This document shows, piece after piece, positions 29,032 through 38,091 of a DNA stretch of 64,000 nt. The translations under genes were made by a program, and so were the position numbers. The notes under the pieces were generated by a model. The model did no database searches and was not told where the DNA came from. It saw only the letters and a program-made list of their open reading frames with translations. Position 1 is the stretch's first letter. Each line of letters starts with the position of its first letter. Source of the DNA: an uncultured Alphaproteobacteria bacterium (GTDB lineage: Bacteria; Pseudomonadota; Alphaproteobacteria; RF32; CAG-239); contig CALXTF010000003.1 in NCBI GenBank assembly GCA_944391335.1, positions 1 to 64,000 of the forward strand, written 5' to 3'.

Positions 29032-29541
29032 TTAAAATTCTTCCATATCCATTATATCGTTGCTGCGTTCCGTACTGCTTTTGGACATTGTAATAATTAA
29101 ATCAAACAGGTATTTTGCAGCTTTTCTATTAGGTATTTTATAATATGCTTTTACTAATTCAAGTGTTTCCTGACGTTTCATCGGATCCATATCTATATCG
29201 TTGTTTTCTTCTTCAAAACATAATGTCGTTTCCGGTGCGCTGAAAGCTCGAGGACTTTGTTGGGCTACTTCTTTATCCATATCTTCATAGAAAAAATCAA
29301 CGGGGACATTTAAAACTTTACTTATATCCCATAAACGACTGGCTCCTACGCGATTGTTTCCACGTTCGTATTTTTGTACTTGTTGAAAAGTAAGACCAAG
29401 CATTGAAGCTAACTTCTCTTGCGAATAGCCAAGTAATGTTCTGCGCAGACGAATCCTGTTGCCTACATGTACATCAACAGGATTAGGTTGACCACTGGGG
29501 GTGCGACCGCGACTAATTTTTTTTGATTTTATTAAATTCAT
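29032..29541 (-). CDS. XRE-family helix-turn-helix regulator
   Basis: 169 residues. The HTH_XRE domain lies at about 24-80 (VGNRIRLRRTLLGYSQEKLASMLG, FQQVQKYERGNNRVGASRL) after a basic N-terminus. The C-terminal part (about 85-169) is acidic, then helical (LVKAYYKIPNRKAAKYLFDLI). This architecture and its place between lnt and trmB match a conserved alphaproteobacterial regulator in the same neighbourhood. Its targets here are unknown. A homologue group in Rhizobiales affects exopolysaccharide or stress genes, but that is family-level knowledge only. Confidence 0.9.
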   Translation of the reverse strand: MNLIKSKKISRGRTPSGQPNPVDVHVGNRIRLRRTLLGYSQEKLASMLGLTFQQVQKYERGNNRVGASRLWDISKVLNVPVDFFYEDMDKEVAQQSPRAFSAPETTLCFEEENNDIDMDPMKRQETLELVKAYYKIPNRKAAKYLFDLIITMSKSSTERSNDIMDMEEF

Positions 29542-29676
29542 GTGTTTACTCCGCTTAAATTACATATTTGCATAATGCAATTTTTAGTGGTTCATGTCAA
29601 TGTTTTTATATAATATTTTATATAAATAATTTGTTTTATTTTTTTATGAAATATTTTTTCGTTTAGAATCAAAAGC

Positions 29677-31212
29677 TTATTCTATGTGTCGAGAAGAAAA
29701 ATAAGCTGTTATTATAAATAGCATACATAACAATATAATCGTTAGATTATAATATTTAGTATATAAAGTTTGTGTGTGTAGTTCCTGCGGCAAATAAAAA
29801 TCGAGTATTCCTTTTTGATTATAAGAAAGCATATCAATTACGACTCCTGTTTTTGATATAAGGCCGCTGATACCGGAGTTGGCGGCTCGTACAATTGTTA
29901 TTCCTTCTTCAACCGCCCGCATACGGGTTGCCGCAAAATGTTGTTGTGGACCTGAGCTATCTCCATACCAACCGTCATTAGTTAAATTTATCAACCATTC
30001 CGGACGATTCTTATGATCAGTTACCGCCCCGGGAAATATTATTTCATAACATATGGCTACACTAAAAGGAGGTATTTTCGGAATATAAAATGTTTCAATT
30101 CCATTACCGGGCATAAAATCGGCTATTACATTTGTGACAGGTTTTAATTTATCCGGCAAGTAATTGCGAAAAGGTATGTATTCCCCAAAAGGAACCAAAT
30201 GGGATTTACCATATGATGTATAAATTCCATTTTGATCTAAAACCTGCATTGCGTTTATCGGACGCCATTTTTCACCATCATAAACATAATCAAGAGTTCC
30301 GGTGATTAAATATCCGTCTTCGGGTATGGCTGGTTTTAGAACATCAAAGTATTCAGGTTCAAAATTAAGGGCAAAAGGATTAGCTGTTTCTCCCCATATA
30401 ACTGCTGATAAAGGTTTATCTGTCGGTTTTTTAGACATATTTATATAAGTTTGTAGATTTGCAGTTAAACTCTCTTTTTGCCATTTTAATTGTTGGGGAA
30501 TGGAAGGTTGAACAATTCTAATTTGAATATTTGAAAACGAATCGTTTGAATATTTTTGTAATCGATGCCAACCATAGGTAAATAAAAATAATGGAATAAA
30601 CACTATAATACTTATAGAAATTATAATGTCTTTCTTTTTAGGAAAAAAGAAGAAAACACACGGTGCCGAGGCAAATAAAACTGTAAATAATGATAAACCA
30701 TATGTACCGAAGATACTTGCCGCTTGAATCGCGCTATCGCTAAATATCCATATCGTTCCTAAAAGATTCCAAGGAAAACCCGTAAATATAAAACTACGCA
30801 GCCATTCACAAAGCGTCCATGCGGTGGAAAGAGCAAAAATTTTTGCCAATGGCTTTCTGAAAAAAAAACTAAAAAAACAAGGAATAGCTATAAATAAACC
30901 AAAAAAACCGCCGCTTAAAATGAAAACAAAAGGAATAAGCCATCCCAATCTTTCCGGATCAATCAAAAGGGCGTGAATAATCCAAGAAAATCCTACGGCA
31001 AAATGAGTAAAACCAAACCAATAACCAATGCCAAATGCTTGTTGGGATGATTTAGAAAGTTCTATAAGAATTACCAGACCGCTTAGTCCAATAATTAAAC
31101 ACGGTATAAAACAATATGGCGGAAGTGCCGCTGCGGTTAAGGCTCCTAAAGATAAAGAGCATAATCTTGGAAATTTTTGTAAAAATTTTTTTATATTTGC
31201 AATTATAGCCAT
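29677..31212 (-). CDS. lnt: Apolipoprotein N-acyltransferase
   Basis: Adds the third acyl chain to the N-terminal Cys of lipoproteins in the inner membrane. An N-terminal set of transmembrane helices (about 1-210) is followed by a periplasmic nitrilase-like domain and a final helix. The catalytic triad is Glu275 (IWGETANP), Lys336 (YGKSHLVPFGEY) and Cys388 (AICYEIIFPG), close to the E. coli spacing. I chose the ATG at 31212 (511 residues), four bases after the ybeY stop; an upstream ATG at 31251 would overlap ybeY by 35 bases. Part of the miaB-phoH-ybeY-lnt operon. Confidence 0.95.
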   Translation of the reverse strand: MAIIANIKKFLQKFPRLCSLSLGALTAAALPPYCFIPCLIIGLSGLVILIELSKSSQQAFGIGYWFGFTHFAVGFSWIIHALLIDPERLGWLIPFVFILSGGFFGLFIAIPCFFSFFFRKPLAKIFALSTAWTLCEWLRSFIFTGFPWNLLGTIWIFSDSAIQAASIFGTYGLSLFTVLFASAPCVFFFFPKKKDIIISISIIVFIPLFLFTYGWHRLQKYSNDSFSNIQIRIVQPSIPQQLKWQKESLTANLQTYINMSKKPTDKPLSAVIWGETANPFALNFEPEYFDVLKPAIPEDGYLITGTLDYVYDGEKWRPINAMQVLDQNGIYTSYGKSHLVPFGEYIPFRNYLPDKLKPVTNVIADFMPGNGIETFYIPKIPPFSVAICYEIIFPGAVTDHKNRPEWLINLTNDGWYGDSSGPQQHFAATRMRAVEEGITIVRAANSGISGLISKTGVVIDMLSYNQKGILDFYLPQELHTQTLYTKYYNLTIILLCMLFIITAYFSSRHIE

Positions 31213-31216
31213 AGCT

Positions 31217-31726
31217 TTAATCTTGTTCACTATATGGATTGCTGATATCAAATAAAGTTAAAATACGAATTTCCATATCTTCCATTTCTTGCCGCTCATC
31301 TTCTTCAATATGGTCATAACCAAGTAAATGCAAAATCCCGTGTATTAAAATGTGTATATAATGATCATGAAAACTTATTTCTTGTTCTTTACTTTGTTGT
31401 TCCATTGTTTCAAAAGCAATAATAATGTCACCGAGTTCAATTGTTTCCATTTTATCAAGGGAATTAACAAAGTCTTCATCATCAATATTGGCAAATGACA
31501 GAATATTCGTGGCTTTATCTAAATGGCGGAAATATTTATTTAATGATTGTATTTCTTTATCGTCGCTTAATTGAAGATTAAGGGAGATTTCTTTTTTGTT
31601 TTGCAAAAACGAAGGATTGATGAAATTAAGAGTGGTTTGCAGCACCTCTTGTGATAATTCCTCTATTCGCGGTAAAAGTTGCTTCCAATGTTTATCTTCT
31701 ATATTTACATTAAGCTTTATTGTCAT
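31217..31726 (-). CDS. ybeY: Endoribonuclease/rRNA maturation factor YbeY
   Basis: 169 residues from the ATG at 31726 (MTIKLNVNIED). The longer open frame upstream lies inside phoH and is unlikely to be translated. The zinc-binding H-x3-H-x5-H motif is in HILIHGILHLLGYDH. Involved in 16S rRNA 3'-end maturation and ribosome quality control in the cytosol. Overlaps the end of phoH by 17 bases, indicating translational coupling. The CorC gene that commonly follows ybeY in alphaproteobacteria is absent. Confidence 0.95.
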   Translation of the reverse strand: MTIKLNVNIEDKHWKQLLPRIEELSQEVLQTTLNFINPSFLQNKKEISLNLQLSDDKEIQSLNKYFRHLDKATNILSFANIDDEDFVNSLDKMETIELGDIIIAFETMEQQSKEQEISFHDHYIHILIHGILHLLGYDHIEEDERQEMEDMEIRILTLFDISNPYSEQD

Positions 31727-32690
31727 GTTTGCTACTTTCGTGATGAGATTTTTTTTGTTCATAGGCGCGGACGATTTTAGCAACCAAACCATGCCGCACA
31801 ACATCATTTGCGGTAAAAGTAACAGAACTAATGCCTTTTATTCCTTCCAACGTATTTAAAGCATCTTGCAAACCTGATATTGTGCCTCGTGGTAAATCTA
31901 TTTGACTTAAATCTCCATTGACAACCATACGCGAATTTTCTCCTAAACGGGTTAAAAACATTTTCATCTGCATAGGAGTGGTGTTTTGCGCTTCATCAAG
32001 AATAACAAAAGCATTAGATAACGTGCGTCCCCGCATAAAAGCAAGAGGCGCGATTTCTATTTCTCCGATAGCCAATTTTTTATCCACTTGTTCTGAGGGC
32101 AGCATTTCATATAAAGCATCATATAAAGGACGCAGATAGGGATCGACTTTATCTTTTAAATCTCCGGGAAGAAAACCTAAATTTTCTCCGGCTTCAACGG
32201 CTGGTCGGGAAAGAATAATTTTATCGATTGCTCCTTCTAGCATCATTGTGACAGCTAATGCTACGGCAAGATATGTTTTACCTGTTCCGGCCGGTCCTAA
32301 TCCAAAGACAAGTTCGTTATTCATCATTTCCATAATATATTCGGCTTGTGTTGCCGAACGTGGATAAATATGTCTTTTTTTAGTTTTTAAAACGATATCG
32401 TCTATATTAACTTTATTTTTAATTTTTTCATCTGTTGCATTAAGGCGTACAGCAGCCAGTACTTCTTGTTCTCCTATGGTTATTCCCCGACTGACTTTTA
32501 AATAAAGCGCATCAAGAGTATTTTTAGCCTGATTAACGGCATCTTCATTACCGGTAATATGAATTTGGTTGCCAAAAGTTGATATTTCTACATTTAAGGC
32601 TTGTTCAATGATTTTTAAATTACTGTCTTGAGGACCGACAAGTTGTTGAATCAGTTGATTATTGAAAAGTTCAAATTCTATTTCTGCCAT
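31710..32690 (-). CDS. phoH: PhoH-like ATPase
   Basis: 326 residues from the ATG at 32690, which has GGTGA a few bases upstream; an ATG four codons earlier (32702) lacks such a site. The N-terminal KH-like region (about 15-75) is followed by the PhoH P-loop domain with GLGPAGTGKTYLAVAL and the Walker B FVILDEAQN. A predicted RNA-associated NTPase or helicase of the cytosol, almost always genetically linked to ybeY. The exact substrate is unresolved across the family. Confidence 0.94.
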   Translation of the reverse strand: MAEIEFELFNNQLIQQLVGPQDSNLKIIEQALNVEISTFGNQIHITGNEDAVNQAKNTLDALYLKVSRGITIGEQEVLAAVRLNATDEKIKNKVNIDDIVLKTKKRHIYPRSATQAEYIMEMMNNELVFGLGPAGTGKTYLAVALAVTMMLEGAIDKIILSRPAVEAGENLGFLPGDLKDKVDPYLRPLYDALYEMLPSEQVDKKLAIGEIEIAPLAFMRGRTLSNAFVILDEAQNTTPMQMKMFLTRLGENSRMVVNGDLSQIDLPRGTISGLQDALNTLEGIKGISSVTFTANDVVRHGLVAKIVRAYEQKKSHHESSKHDNKA

Positions 32691-32705
32691 GATAATCACC
32701 ATATA

Positions 32706-34037
32706 TTATTGTTTGACGATAATGCCGCTTAATGAATTTTGTGTGGCATCGGTTATTTTTATGGGTAAAATTTGATTGAGAGTATCTATCGGTGCTTGAA
32801 CGTGTATATTTTGCATATAAGGTGTACGACCAAACATTTGTTCTTTTTTTCTTCCTTTACTTTCAAAAAGTACAGGCATAATTTTGCCAATACAGTTTTT
32901 ATTAAAAGTTAATTGCATGGAAAATAATTTTTCTTGTAAAATATTTAAACGTTGTGTTTTTATTTTTTCCGGAATTTGATTAGGAAAAACAGCGGCTGGT
33001 GTTCCTGCCCGCCGACTGTATTTAAAAGAAAATGATTGAATATAACCTACTTTATCAATCATATTGAGAGTTTGTTCAAAATCATCATCTGTTTCACCGG
33101 GAAAACCGACGATAAAATCTGAAGAAAAACCAAGATCCGGTTTGGCTGTCCGCAGTTTGTCAATAATTTCTAAATACCGGCCGGCTGTATGTCTTCGGTT
33201 CATAGCCTTAAGGATTTTATCAGATCCGGATTGTAAAGGAAGATGTAAATAAGGCATTAAAATATCTATTTCTTTATGACAGGAAATTAAATCATCGGTT
33301 ACATCGGCGGGATATGATGTTGTATAACGTAAACGTTTTAAACCATCAATTTCCGCTAAACGGCGTAATAAATAGGCAAAATCACGTTCCTTGCCATAAG
33401 CATCTTCACCATGATATGAATTCACGTTTTGACCAAGAAGATTAATTTCCAATGTTCCTGTTTTAACAAGTCTTTGTGCTTCTTTTAACACATCTTCAAC
33501 CGGTCTTGATGTTTCAACTCCGCGCGTGTAAGGAACAATACAATAGGTGCAAAAATTGTTGCAGCCTTCTTGTACTGCCAAAAAAGAACATACGCCATGA
33601 GAATGGTTTTCCGGTAAGAAATCAAATTTACTTTCGGCAGGGAAATCTGTATCAATAACGCATAAATTTTTATGCCGAGCTATTTTTTGTAATATTTCCG
33701 GCAAGCGGTAATAGGTGAGGGGACCGGTGGCAAAATTTATATATGGAACACGTTTTGTAATTTCTTCATCTTCGGCTTGAACAACACAGCCGACGACACC
33801 GATAATTGTTTCTTTTCCTTGTTGTTTTCTCTCCTCTTTTATAAGGTTAATCCGACCAAGATCGGAGAAAAGCTTTTCCGCCGCTTTTTCACGAATATGG
33901 CAGGTGTTGAAAATAATTAAATCAGCCTCTATGGGCGTCTGAGCCGCTTGATAACCCATATTTTGTAAAATATCGGCAATGCGCTGTGAATCATATACAT
34001 TCATCTGACAGCCAAATGTTTTAATATAATATTGCAC
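32706..34037 (-). CDS. miaB: tRNA-2-methylthio-N6-isopentenyladenosine synthase MiaB
   Basis: 443 residues. Radical-SAM methylthiotransferase acting on i6A37 of tRNA. The N-terminal UPF0004 domain holds three cluster Cys (FGCQMN, NTCHIREKA, VVGCVV), the radical-SAM loop is CNNFCTYCIVPYTRG, and a C-terminal TRAM domain (about 375-440) binds tRNA. First gene of the minus-strand run to lnt, with no ribosome-site anomaly. The presence of MiaB implies a miaA gene elsewhere. Confidence 0.97.
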   Translation of the reverse strand: MQYYIKTFGCQMNVYDSQRIADILQNMGYQAAQTPIEADLIIFNTCHIREKAAEKLFSDLGRINLIKEERKQQGKETIIGVVGCVVQAEDEEITKRVPYINFATGPLTYYRLPEILQKIARHKNLCVIDTDFPAESKFDFLPENHSHGVCSFLAVQEGCNNFCTYCIVPYTRGVETSRPVEDVLKEAQRLVKTGTLEINLLGQNVNSYHGEDAYGKERDFAYLLRRLAEIDGLKRLRYTTSYPADVTDDLISCHKEIDILMPYLHLPLQSGSDKILKAMNRRHTAGRYLEIIDKLRTAKPDLGFSSDFIVGFPGETDDDFEQTLNMIDKVGYIQSFSFKYSRRAGTPAAVFPNQIPEKIKTQRLNILQEKLFSMQLTFNKNCIGKIMPVLFESKGRKKEQMFGRTPYMQNIHVQAPIDTLNQILPIKITDATQNSLSGIIVKQ

Positions 34038-34207
34038 GGTTTCTCCATTCTTTTAATAAACAAAAATATGTTATCTTTTTATCCTTTATTTTTCAACTGT
34101 TTTTTGTTCTAATGATTTAATTTAATAAATTTGTTTTTTTGTTGCTAAAATAAAAGTTGTTTGTTAACATCTAAAACGAAATAATTAATTAAATAAGGAG
34201 AATGTTT

Positions 34208-34645
34208 ATGGATGCCTATTTAGAAGAAATGCTTAAAATGAGTGAGGATAATCGAATTGCTTATTTAAAAGCTTTTGCAAAGTTAGCTTGTACCGATGGT
34301 GGATTTGATGAAAAAGAAAAACAATTTATTAAAAAATTAGCAACAACATATCAAATCTCGGAAAATAGGATCGATGAAATATTTAATTGTGGTTCTGGTG
34401 AAGAAATTATTGAAAAAGTAAAAAAAATAGATAATCGTAAAATCGCATTGGGTTTAATTAAAGAATTATGTATCCTTGCTCACGCAGATGATACCCTTTC
34501 CGATGAAGAAACATTGTTTATAGGACGTGTCGGTCAAGCGATGGGGATCGAACTTGATAAAATCGAACAAATTAGTAATTGGGTTATTGATAAAATTATT
34601 CTGGCAGAAGAAGCAAAAATTATTTTTGAAGATATCAAAAGTTAA
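34208..34645 (+). CDS. TerB-like protein
   Basis: 145 residues. All-helical TerB/DjlA-like fold with the paired acidic signatures CTDGGFDEKEKQFI (about 28-41) and HADDTLSDEETLFI (about 95-108), which bind metal in characterised TerB domains. The ATG at 34208 is chosen because AAGGAG lies seven bases upstream; an ATG at 34202 would sit almost on top of that site. No other tellurite-resistance (ter) genes are near, so a tellurite role should not be assumed. Followed after 29 bases by an unknown acidic protein. Confidence 0.75.
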   Translation: MDAYLEEMLKMSEDNRIAYLKAFAKLACTDGGFDEKEKQFIKKLATTYQISENRIDEIFNCGSGEEIIEKVKKIDNRKIALGLIKELCILAHADDTLSDEETLFIGRVGQAMGIELDKIEQISNWVIDKIILAEEAKIIFEDIKS

Positions 34646-34674
34646 AGAATAACCTTGTCTTGGGAGCTTTAATC

Positions 34675-35775
34675 ATGCCTAACTTAAATAATAAAACAAA
34701 CAACAGATTAGAACAATTGCGCCAAATGCAAATCAGCCGCTGTGATAAACTCGAAAATTCTAAAACAATTATCATGAAAGCTGTTGAAAAAAAATATCCC
34801 GATGTTACTCACTCCGAAGCAGAAAAAATAACTCGTGAATTGGTGCTGGCTCCTAAAAATTCAAGTATTAAAATCGGCGATAATGACGTTCCTGTTGCAG
34901 ATTTATCTTTTCAAATAGCCTTGACAATAGAGTCCCTCGGTGCGGAAACTTCATCTGAAGGAGAGTATTTTCAATGGTTTACTGAATCAGAAGAAATCAT
35001 TCGAAATATGAACGATGGTTTTGTTTCCGAAGAAGATTTAAACGAAAAAAATGAGTGGATTAAAGATTCTTATGGTCGTGAAGCTGAAATTATGATTTGT
35101 CTCGGCTTGTTTCAAAATAGTCAGTTTCCTGAAGCTAAAAAGCATTATAACAACCTTTATAATAAATTGGTCAAGTTACGTCAAATACGAAGCAGTATTA
35201 AAGAAACAACCGCTAATAAAACAGATGAAGTAAAACAAGTCAATATGACAGAAAAAGAAAAATCATATAAAAAAGCTGTGGTCTATGTTGCTGCACTGCG
35301 TGAATTTATAAAACAACAACCACGTTGGAATATGCCTCGCCGTACACTACAGAAACTAAATGTTGATCATGGTGATGATGACGACTTACTGGATGACTAT
35401 GATGATTTTTATAGCTTTTATGAAAATGATGATTTGCGTTTTGATGCCGAACAAGAAAAACTTTATCAAGATGAATTAGATGCACAGTTTAATCCTCTTT
35501 TCCATTTTGATGATAAATTAAAAGAAGATATCCTTTTCCATTGGGATGATGATAATGTACAAACATTTGAGCATAGTATGGCAGAAGAATTTATACAAGA
35601 GTCTTATTCTATTCCTGCAAAAGAAAATATTGAAGATATTCGCGAACGTATTGCCAGACTTTCCGGACGAAGACCTCCAATTAAAGAACATCCATTGAGT
35701 TATGATATGGATCGTGCAAAGGCTTTTGATGGAATATATTATCGTTCATTAACAGAAAATAGGCAAAACGCATAA
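34675..35775 (+). CDS. Unknown acidic cytosolic protein
   Basis: 366 residues from the ATG at 34675, which has GGGAG eight bases upstream; an in-frame TTG at 34660 is less likely. I do not recognise a family. The N-terminal ~130 residues are mixed, about 140-190 are helical, and about 240-320 are strikingly Asp/Glu-rich with aromatics (DDDDLLDDYDDFYSFYEN). The end (about 325-366) is basic-acidic mixed with RIARLSGRRPPIKEHP. No signal peptide or membrane segment. Likely co-transcribed with the TerB-like gene. Confidence 0.7.
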   Translation: MPNLNNKTNNRLEQLRQMQISRCDKLENSKTIIMKAVEKKYPDVTHSEAEKITRELVLAPKNSSIKIGDNDVPVADLSFQIALTIESLGAETSSEGEYFQWFTESEEIIRNMNDGFVSEEDLNEKNEWIKDSYGREAEIMICLGLFQNSQFPEAKKHYNNLYNKLVKLRQIRSSIKETTANKTDEVKQVNMTEKEKSYKKAVVYVAALREFIKQQPRWNMPRRTLQKLNVDHGDDDDLLDDYDDFYSFYENDDLRFDAEQEKLYQDELDAQFNPLFHFDDKLKEDILFHWDDDNVQTFEHSMAEEFIQESYSIPAKENIEDIRERIARLSGRRPPIKEHPLSYDMDRAKAFDGIYYRSLTENRQNA

Positions 35776-35781
35776 AATAAC

Positions 35782-35810
35782 TGGACATATTAATAAAAAT
35801 TAGTTAAATT
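35782..35810 (+). promoter_or_regulatory. Possible promoter of the yggT-folD run
   Basis: TGGACA (35782-35787) and TAAATT (35805-35810), 17-base spacing, 34 bases before the yggT ATG. Matches to consensus are moderate. Confidence 0.35.
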
Positions 35811-35844
35811 AAAATGACAATTATAACTTTAAGGAGTTTATTAA

Positions 35845-36147
35845 ATGGGTGCTATATTTGAACCGTTCGTTTGGATGTTGAGTGTTATTGTCAATATCTA
35901 TTTTGCCGTTGTCTTGGCTGAAGTCGTTATTCACTGGTTAATTCATTTCAAAATAGTTGATACAAAAAATGCTTATATAGCTAAAATTGTAGAAATATTA
36001 ACCAGATTAACGGCACCGGTCTATAAAAAAATTGCTGAAAAAGTACCGCCTTTTTCGGGTATTGATTTTTCACCTTTTATTTTGTTATTAGCTTTGTTGT
36101 TTATTGGTCGTATCCTTTATAGACTTGATGTTATGCTAATGATGTAA
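35845..36147 (+). CDS. YggT family inner-membrane protein
   Basis: 100 residues with two hydrophobic blocks (about 8-30 and 68-92) and the family's LTAPVYKKI loop (LTRLTAPVYKKIAEKVPPFSGIDFSPFI). YggT proteins are small membrane proteins linked to osmotic shock tolerance and, elsewhere, cell division or photosystem assembly. In alphaproteobacteria yggT, DUF167 (yggU) and folD are commonly adjacent, as here. AAGGAG precedes the ATG. A terminator separates it from the DUF167 gene. Confidence 0.9.
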   Translation: MGAIFEPFVWMLSVIVNIYFAVVLAEVVIHWLIHFKIVDTKNAYIAKIVEILTRLTAPVYKKIAEKVPPFSGIDFSPFILLLALLFIGRILYRLDVMLMM

Positions 36148-36168
36148 ATAAAAACTAAAAAATAATTG

Positions 36169-36195
36169 GGGCAGCATTCTGCTGCCCGTTTTTTT
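36169..36195 (+). terminator. Terminator after yggT
   Basis: A perfect 8-base stem GGGCAGCA/TGCTGCCC with a three-base loop and a following T7 run. It lies between yggT and the DUF167 gene and shows that an apparent in-frame extension of the latter back to 36166 is not coding. Confidence 0.85.
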
Positions 36196-36207
36196 GTAAA
36201 AAGAAAA

Positions 36208-36534
36208 ATGTTTTTTGAAAAAAATGAAAATTCAATCCTGTTAAGCGTTAAATTAACCCCAAAAGCTGCAAACGCTGCAATTAAAGGAACTACCCTTGAT
36301 GATAAAGAAAATGAATTTTTAAAAATTTCTGTTGTCAGTCCTCCGGAAAAAGGTCGTGCAAATGAGGAATTAATTAAAATAATTGCTCAAAAACTAAATA
36401 TTACAAAATCATCAATTAAAATTGTCAGTGGTGAGGCTTCGCGTTATAAAAAATTAAAGATTATCGAGGTATCAGAAACTACCTGCCATCAATTAGAAGA
36501 ATGGAGAAATGAATTTGACAGCAAAAATTATTGA
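36208..36534 (+). CDS. DUF167 (YggU) family protein
   Basis: 108 residues from the ATG at 36208 (MFFEKNENS); the longer frame back to 36166 crosses the yggT terminator. The domain (about 10-95) has LTPKAANAAIKG, VVSPPEKGRANEELIKIIA and IKIVSGEASRYKKLKI. Small alpha/beta protein of unknown biochemical role. Overlaps folD by 26 bases, suggesting translational coupling. Confidence 0.9.
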   Translation: MFFEKNENSILLSVKLTPKAANAAIKGTTLDDKENEFLKISVVSPPEKGRANEELIKIIAQKLNITKSSIKIVSGEASRYKKLKIIEVSETTCHQLEEWRNEFDSKNY

Positions 36535-37369
36535 CGGTAAAGCCATGGCTTTGGATATACGCCAAAAATTGGCGGAAAAAATCACTTCTTGTTGTGATAA
36601 ACCTTATTTAGCCGTTATTCTTGTCGGTGATGACCCTGCTAGCCTTGTGTATGATCGAAATAAGCAAAAAGCAGCTCTGTCTATGGGAATGAAATGCGAT
36701 ATTTATCACCTGGAAAAACATACCTCTGAAGATGAATTAATTAAACTTATTCACAAATTGAATCTTGATGATCATGTCAATGGTATTCTCGTACAAATGC
36801 CTTTACCTAATCATATAAATCCTTTGCATGTTATTGAAACAATAGCTCATGAAAAAGATGTCGATGGTTTCGGGCCATATAACGCAGGATTGTTGCATGA
36901 AAATGATACACGCGCCATGGTAGCGGCTACACCAAAGGGAATTTTATATATCTTAGAAAAAGAACTTGGAAATTTAACGGGAAAACATGCTGTGATTATC
37001 GGTCGTTCAAATATTGTCGGACGTCCGCTTGCTTCTTTACTGTTAAACCATAATTGTACTGTAACAATTACTCATAGTAAAACGGTTAATTTGCCCAAAA
37101 TAACAAGACAAGCCGATATCCTTATTGTCGCTTGCGGTTGTCCAAAAATGGTCAAAAAAGAATGGGTGAAAAAAGGTGCTGTTGTTATCGATGTCGGTAT
37201 TAATCGAGTGGATGGAAAATTATGTGGCGATGTCGATTTCGATGATGTCAAAAAACAAGCTTCACTAATTACTCCCGTTCCAGGCGGAATTGGTCCCATG
37301 ACCATAGCAATGCTCTTGGAAAATACATATACGGCATATCTAAACCAAAAAAACAAGATTAAAAAATAA
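36509..37369 (+). CDS. folD: Methylenetetrahydrofolate dehydrogenase/cyclohydrolase FolD
   Basis: 286 residues, standard length. Bifunctional enzyme making 10-formyl-THF for purine and formyl-Met synthesis. The active site lies around YDRNKQKAA with the catalytic Lys; VQMPLPNHIN and EKDVDGFGPYNAG are signatures, and VIIGRSNIVGRPLASLLL binds NADP. PVPGGIGPMTIAMLLENT closes the fold. Cytosolic. Begins inside the DUF167 gene. Confidence 0.97.
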   Translation: MNLTAKIIDGKAMALDIRQKLAEKITSCCDKPYLAVILVGDDPASLVYDRNKQKAALSMGMKCDIYHLEKHTSEDELIKLIHKLNLDDHVNGILVQMPLPNHINPLHVIETIAHEKDVDGFGPYNAGLLHENDTRAMVAATPKGILYILEKELGNLTGKHAVIIGRSNIVGRPLASLLLNHNCTVTITHSKTVNLPKITRQADILIVACGCPKMVKKEWVKKGAVVIDVGINRVDGKLCGDVDFDDVKKQASLITPVPGGIGPMTIAMLLENTYTAYLNQKNKIKK

Positions 37370-37421
37370 TTTATTGTGATTATATTTAACTCCATAACAT
37401 ATTGATGGAGGAAATATAACC

Positions 37422-38048
37422 ATGGAACAATCAAATCGCATTTTTATGATTGATAATATTTATCAAACAGATAAACATTGGCGTCATATCCTTGAAAATC
37501 ATGGTTATGAAGTTTTTGAAACAAATAATGCCTATCAATTAATACGTTATGCTGATGAGCTTAAACCTCATCTTTATATAATGGATAATAATGCGGAAGA
37601 TGTTGATATAAAACAGATATTACAATATCTTGGTAAATATCATTATTTGGAATATGCTCCCGCCGTTGTTTTAAATAATGAACACAAACAACTTGTAACC
37701 AATAGTGCGGCTCATTATATTTCTTCAAAGGAAAGTGAAAGTCGGCTCTTGGAAATAGCTGATGTTTATTGCCGCGGTGGAACAAATTATTATATGTTGA
37801 TGCTTGAAAATTATTCTCCTTTTTCTAAAGAAGCTTTTAAAGAAACTAATGAATTTAATGTTTCTTATTTTCAAGTTTATAATCCCAGTAGTGCAAAAAT
37901 TTTTTTACAACATAATTTTCCTCAAGTCCTAATGATACATTGCCTTTTCAACGATTATGATAAAATTCGTAAACAAATTGGTTTTAAAAATACTTTTTTT
38001 GTGGAAAATCACGATAATGTTGAAAATTTAATTTCTTTTTTGAATTGA
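37422..38048 (+). CDS. Atypical receiver-domain protein
   Basis: 208 residues. The N-terminal 120 residues fold like a response-regulator receiver: strand IFMIDN, Asp55 in LYIMDNN at the phospho-acceptor position, AVVLNN and the lysine-containing YISSKES. The usual acidic pair before helix 1 is reduced to a single Asp, so phosphorylation may be weak or lost. The C-terminal ~85 residues have no recognisable output domain. GGAGG precedes the ATG. The role is unknown; it could be a degenerate or phosphate-independent regulator. The neighbours (folD, DedA-like) give no hint. Confidence 0.55.
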   Translation: MEQSNRIFMIDNIYQTDKHWRHILENHGYEVFETNNAYQLIRYADELKPHLYIMDNNAEDVDIKQILQYLGKYHYLEYAPAVVLNNEHKQLVTNSAAHYISSKESESRLLEIADVYCRGGTNYYMLMLENYSPFSKEAFKETNEFNVSYFQVYNPSSAKIFLQHNFPQVLMIHCLFNDYDKIRKQIGFKNTFFVENHDNVENLISFLN

Positions 38049-38091
38049 TTCATGTTATAAATGTGCCTGTAATATCAGGAAGGAACGATAT

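Noticed and set aside
34208-34645. Tellurite resistance function for the TerB-like gene
   Set aside because: Only the fold is supported. No terA, C, D or E genes are nearby.
36166-36207. Upstream extension of the DUF167 protein
   Set aside because: The added codons lie within the yggT terminator hairpin. The ATG at 36208 gives the normal family length.
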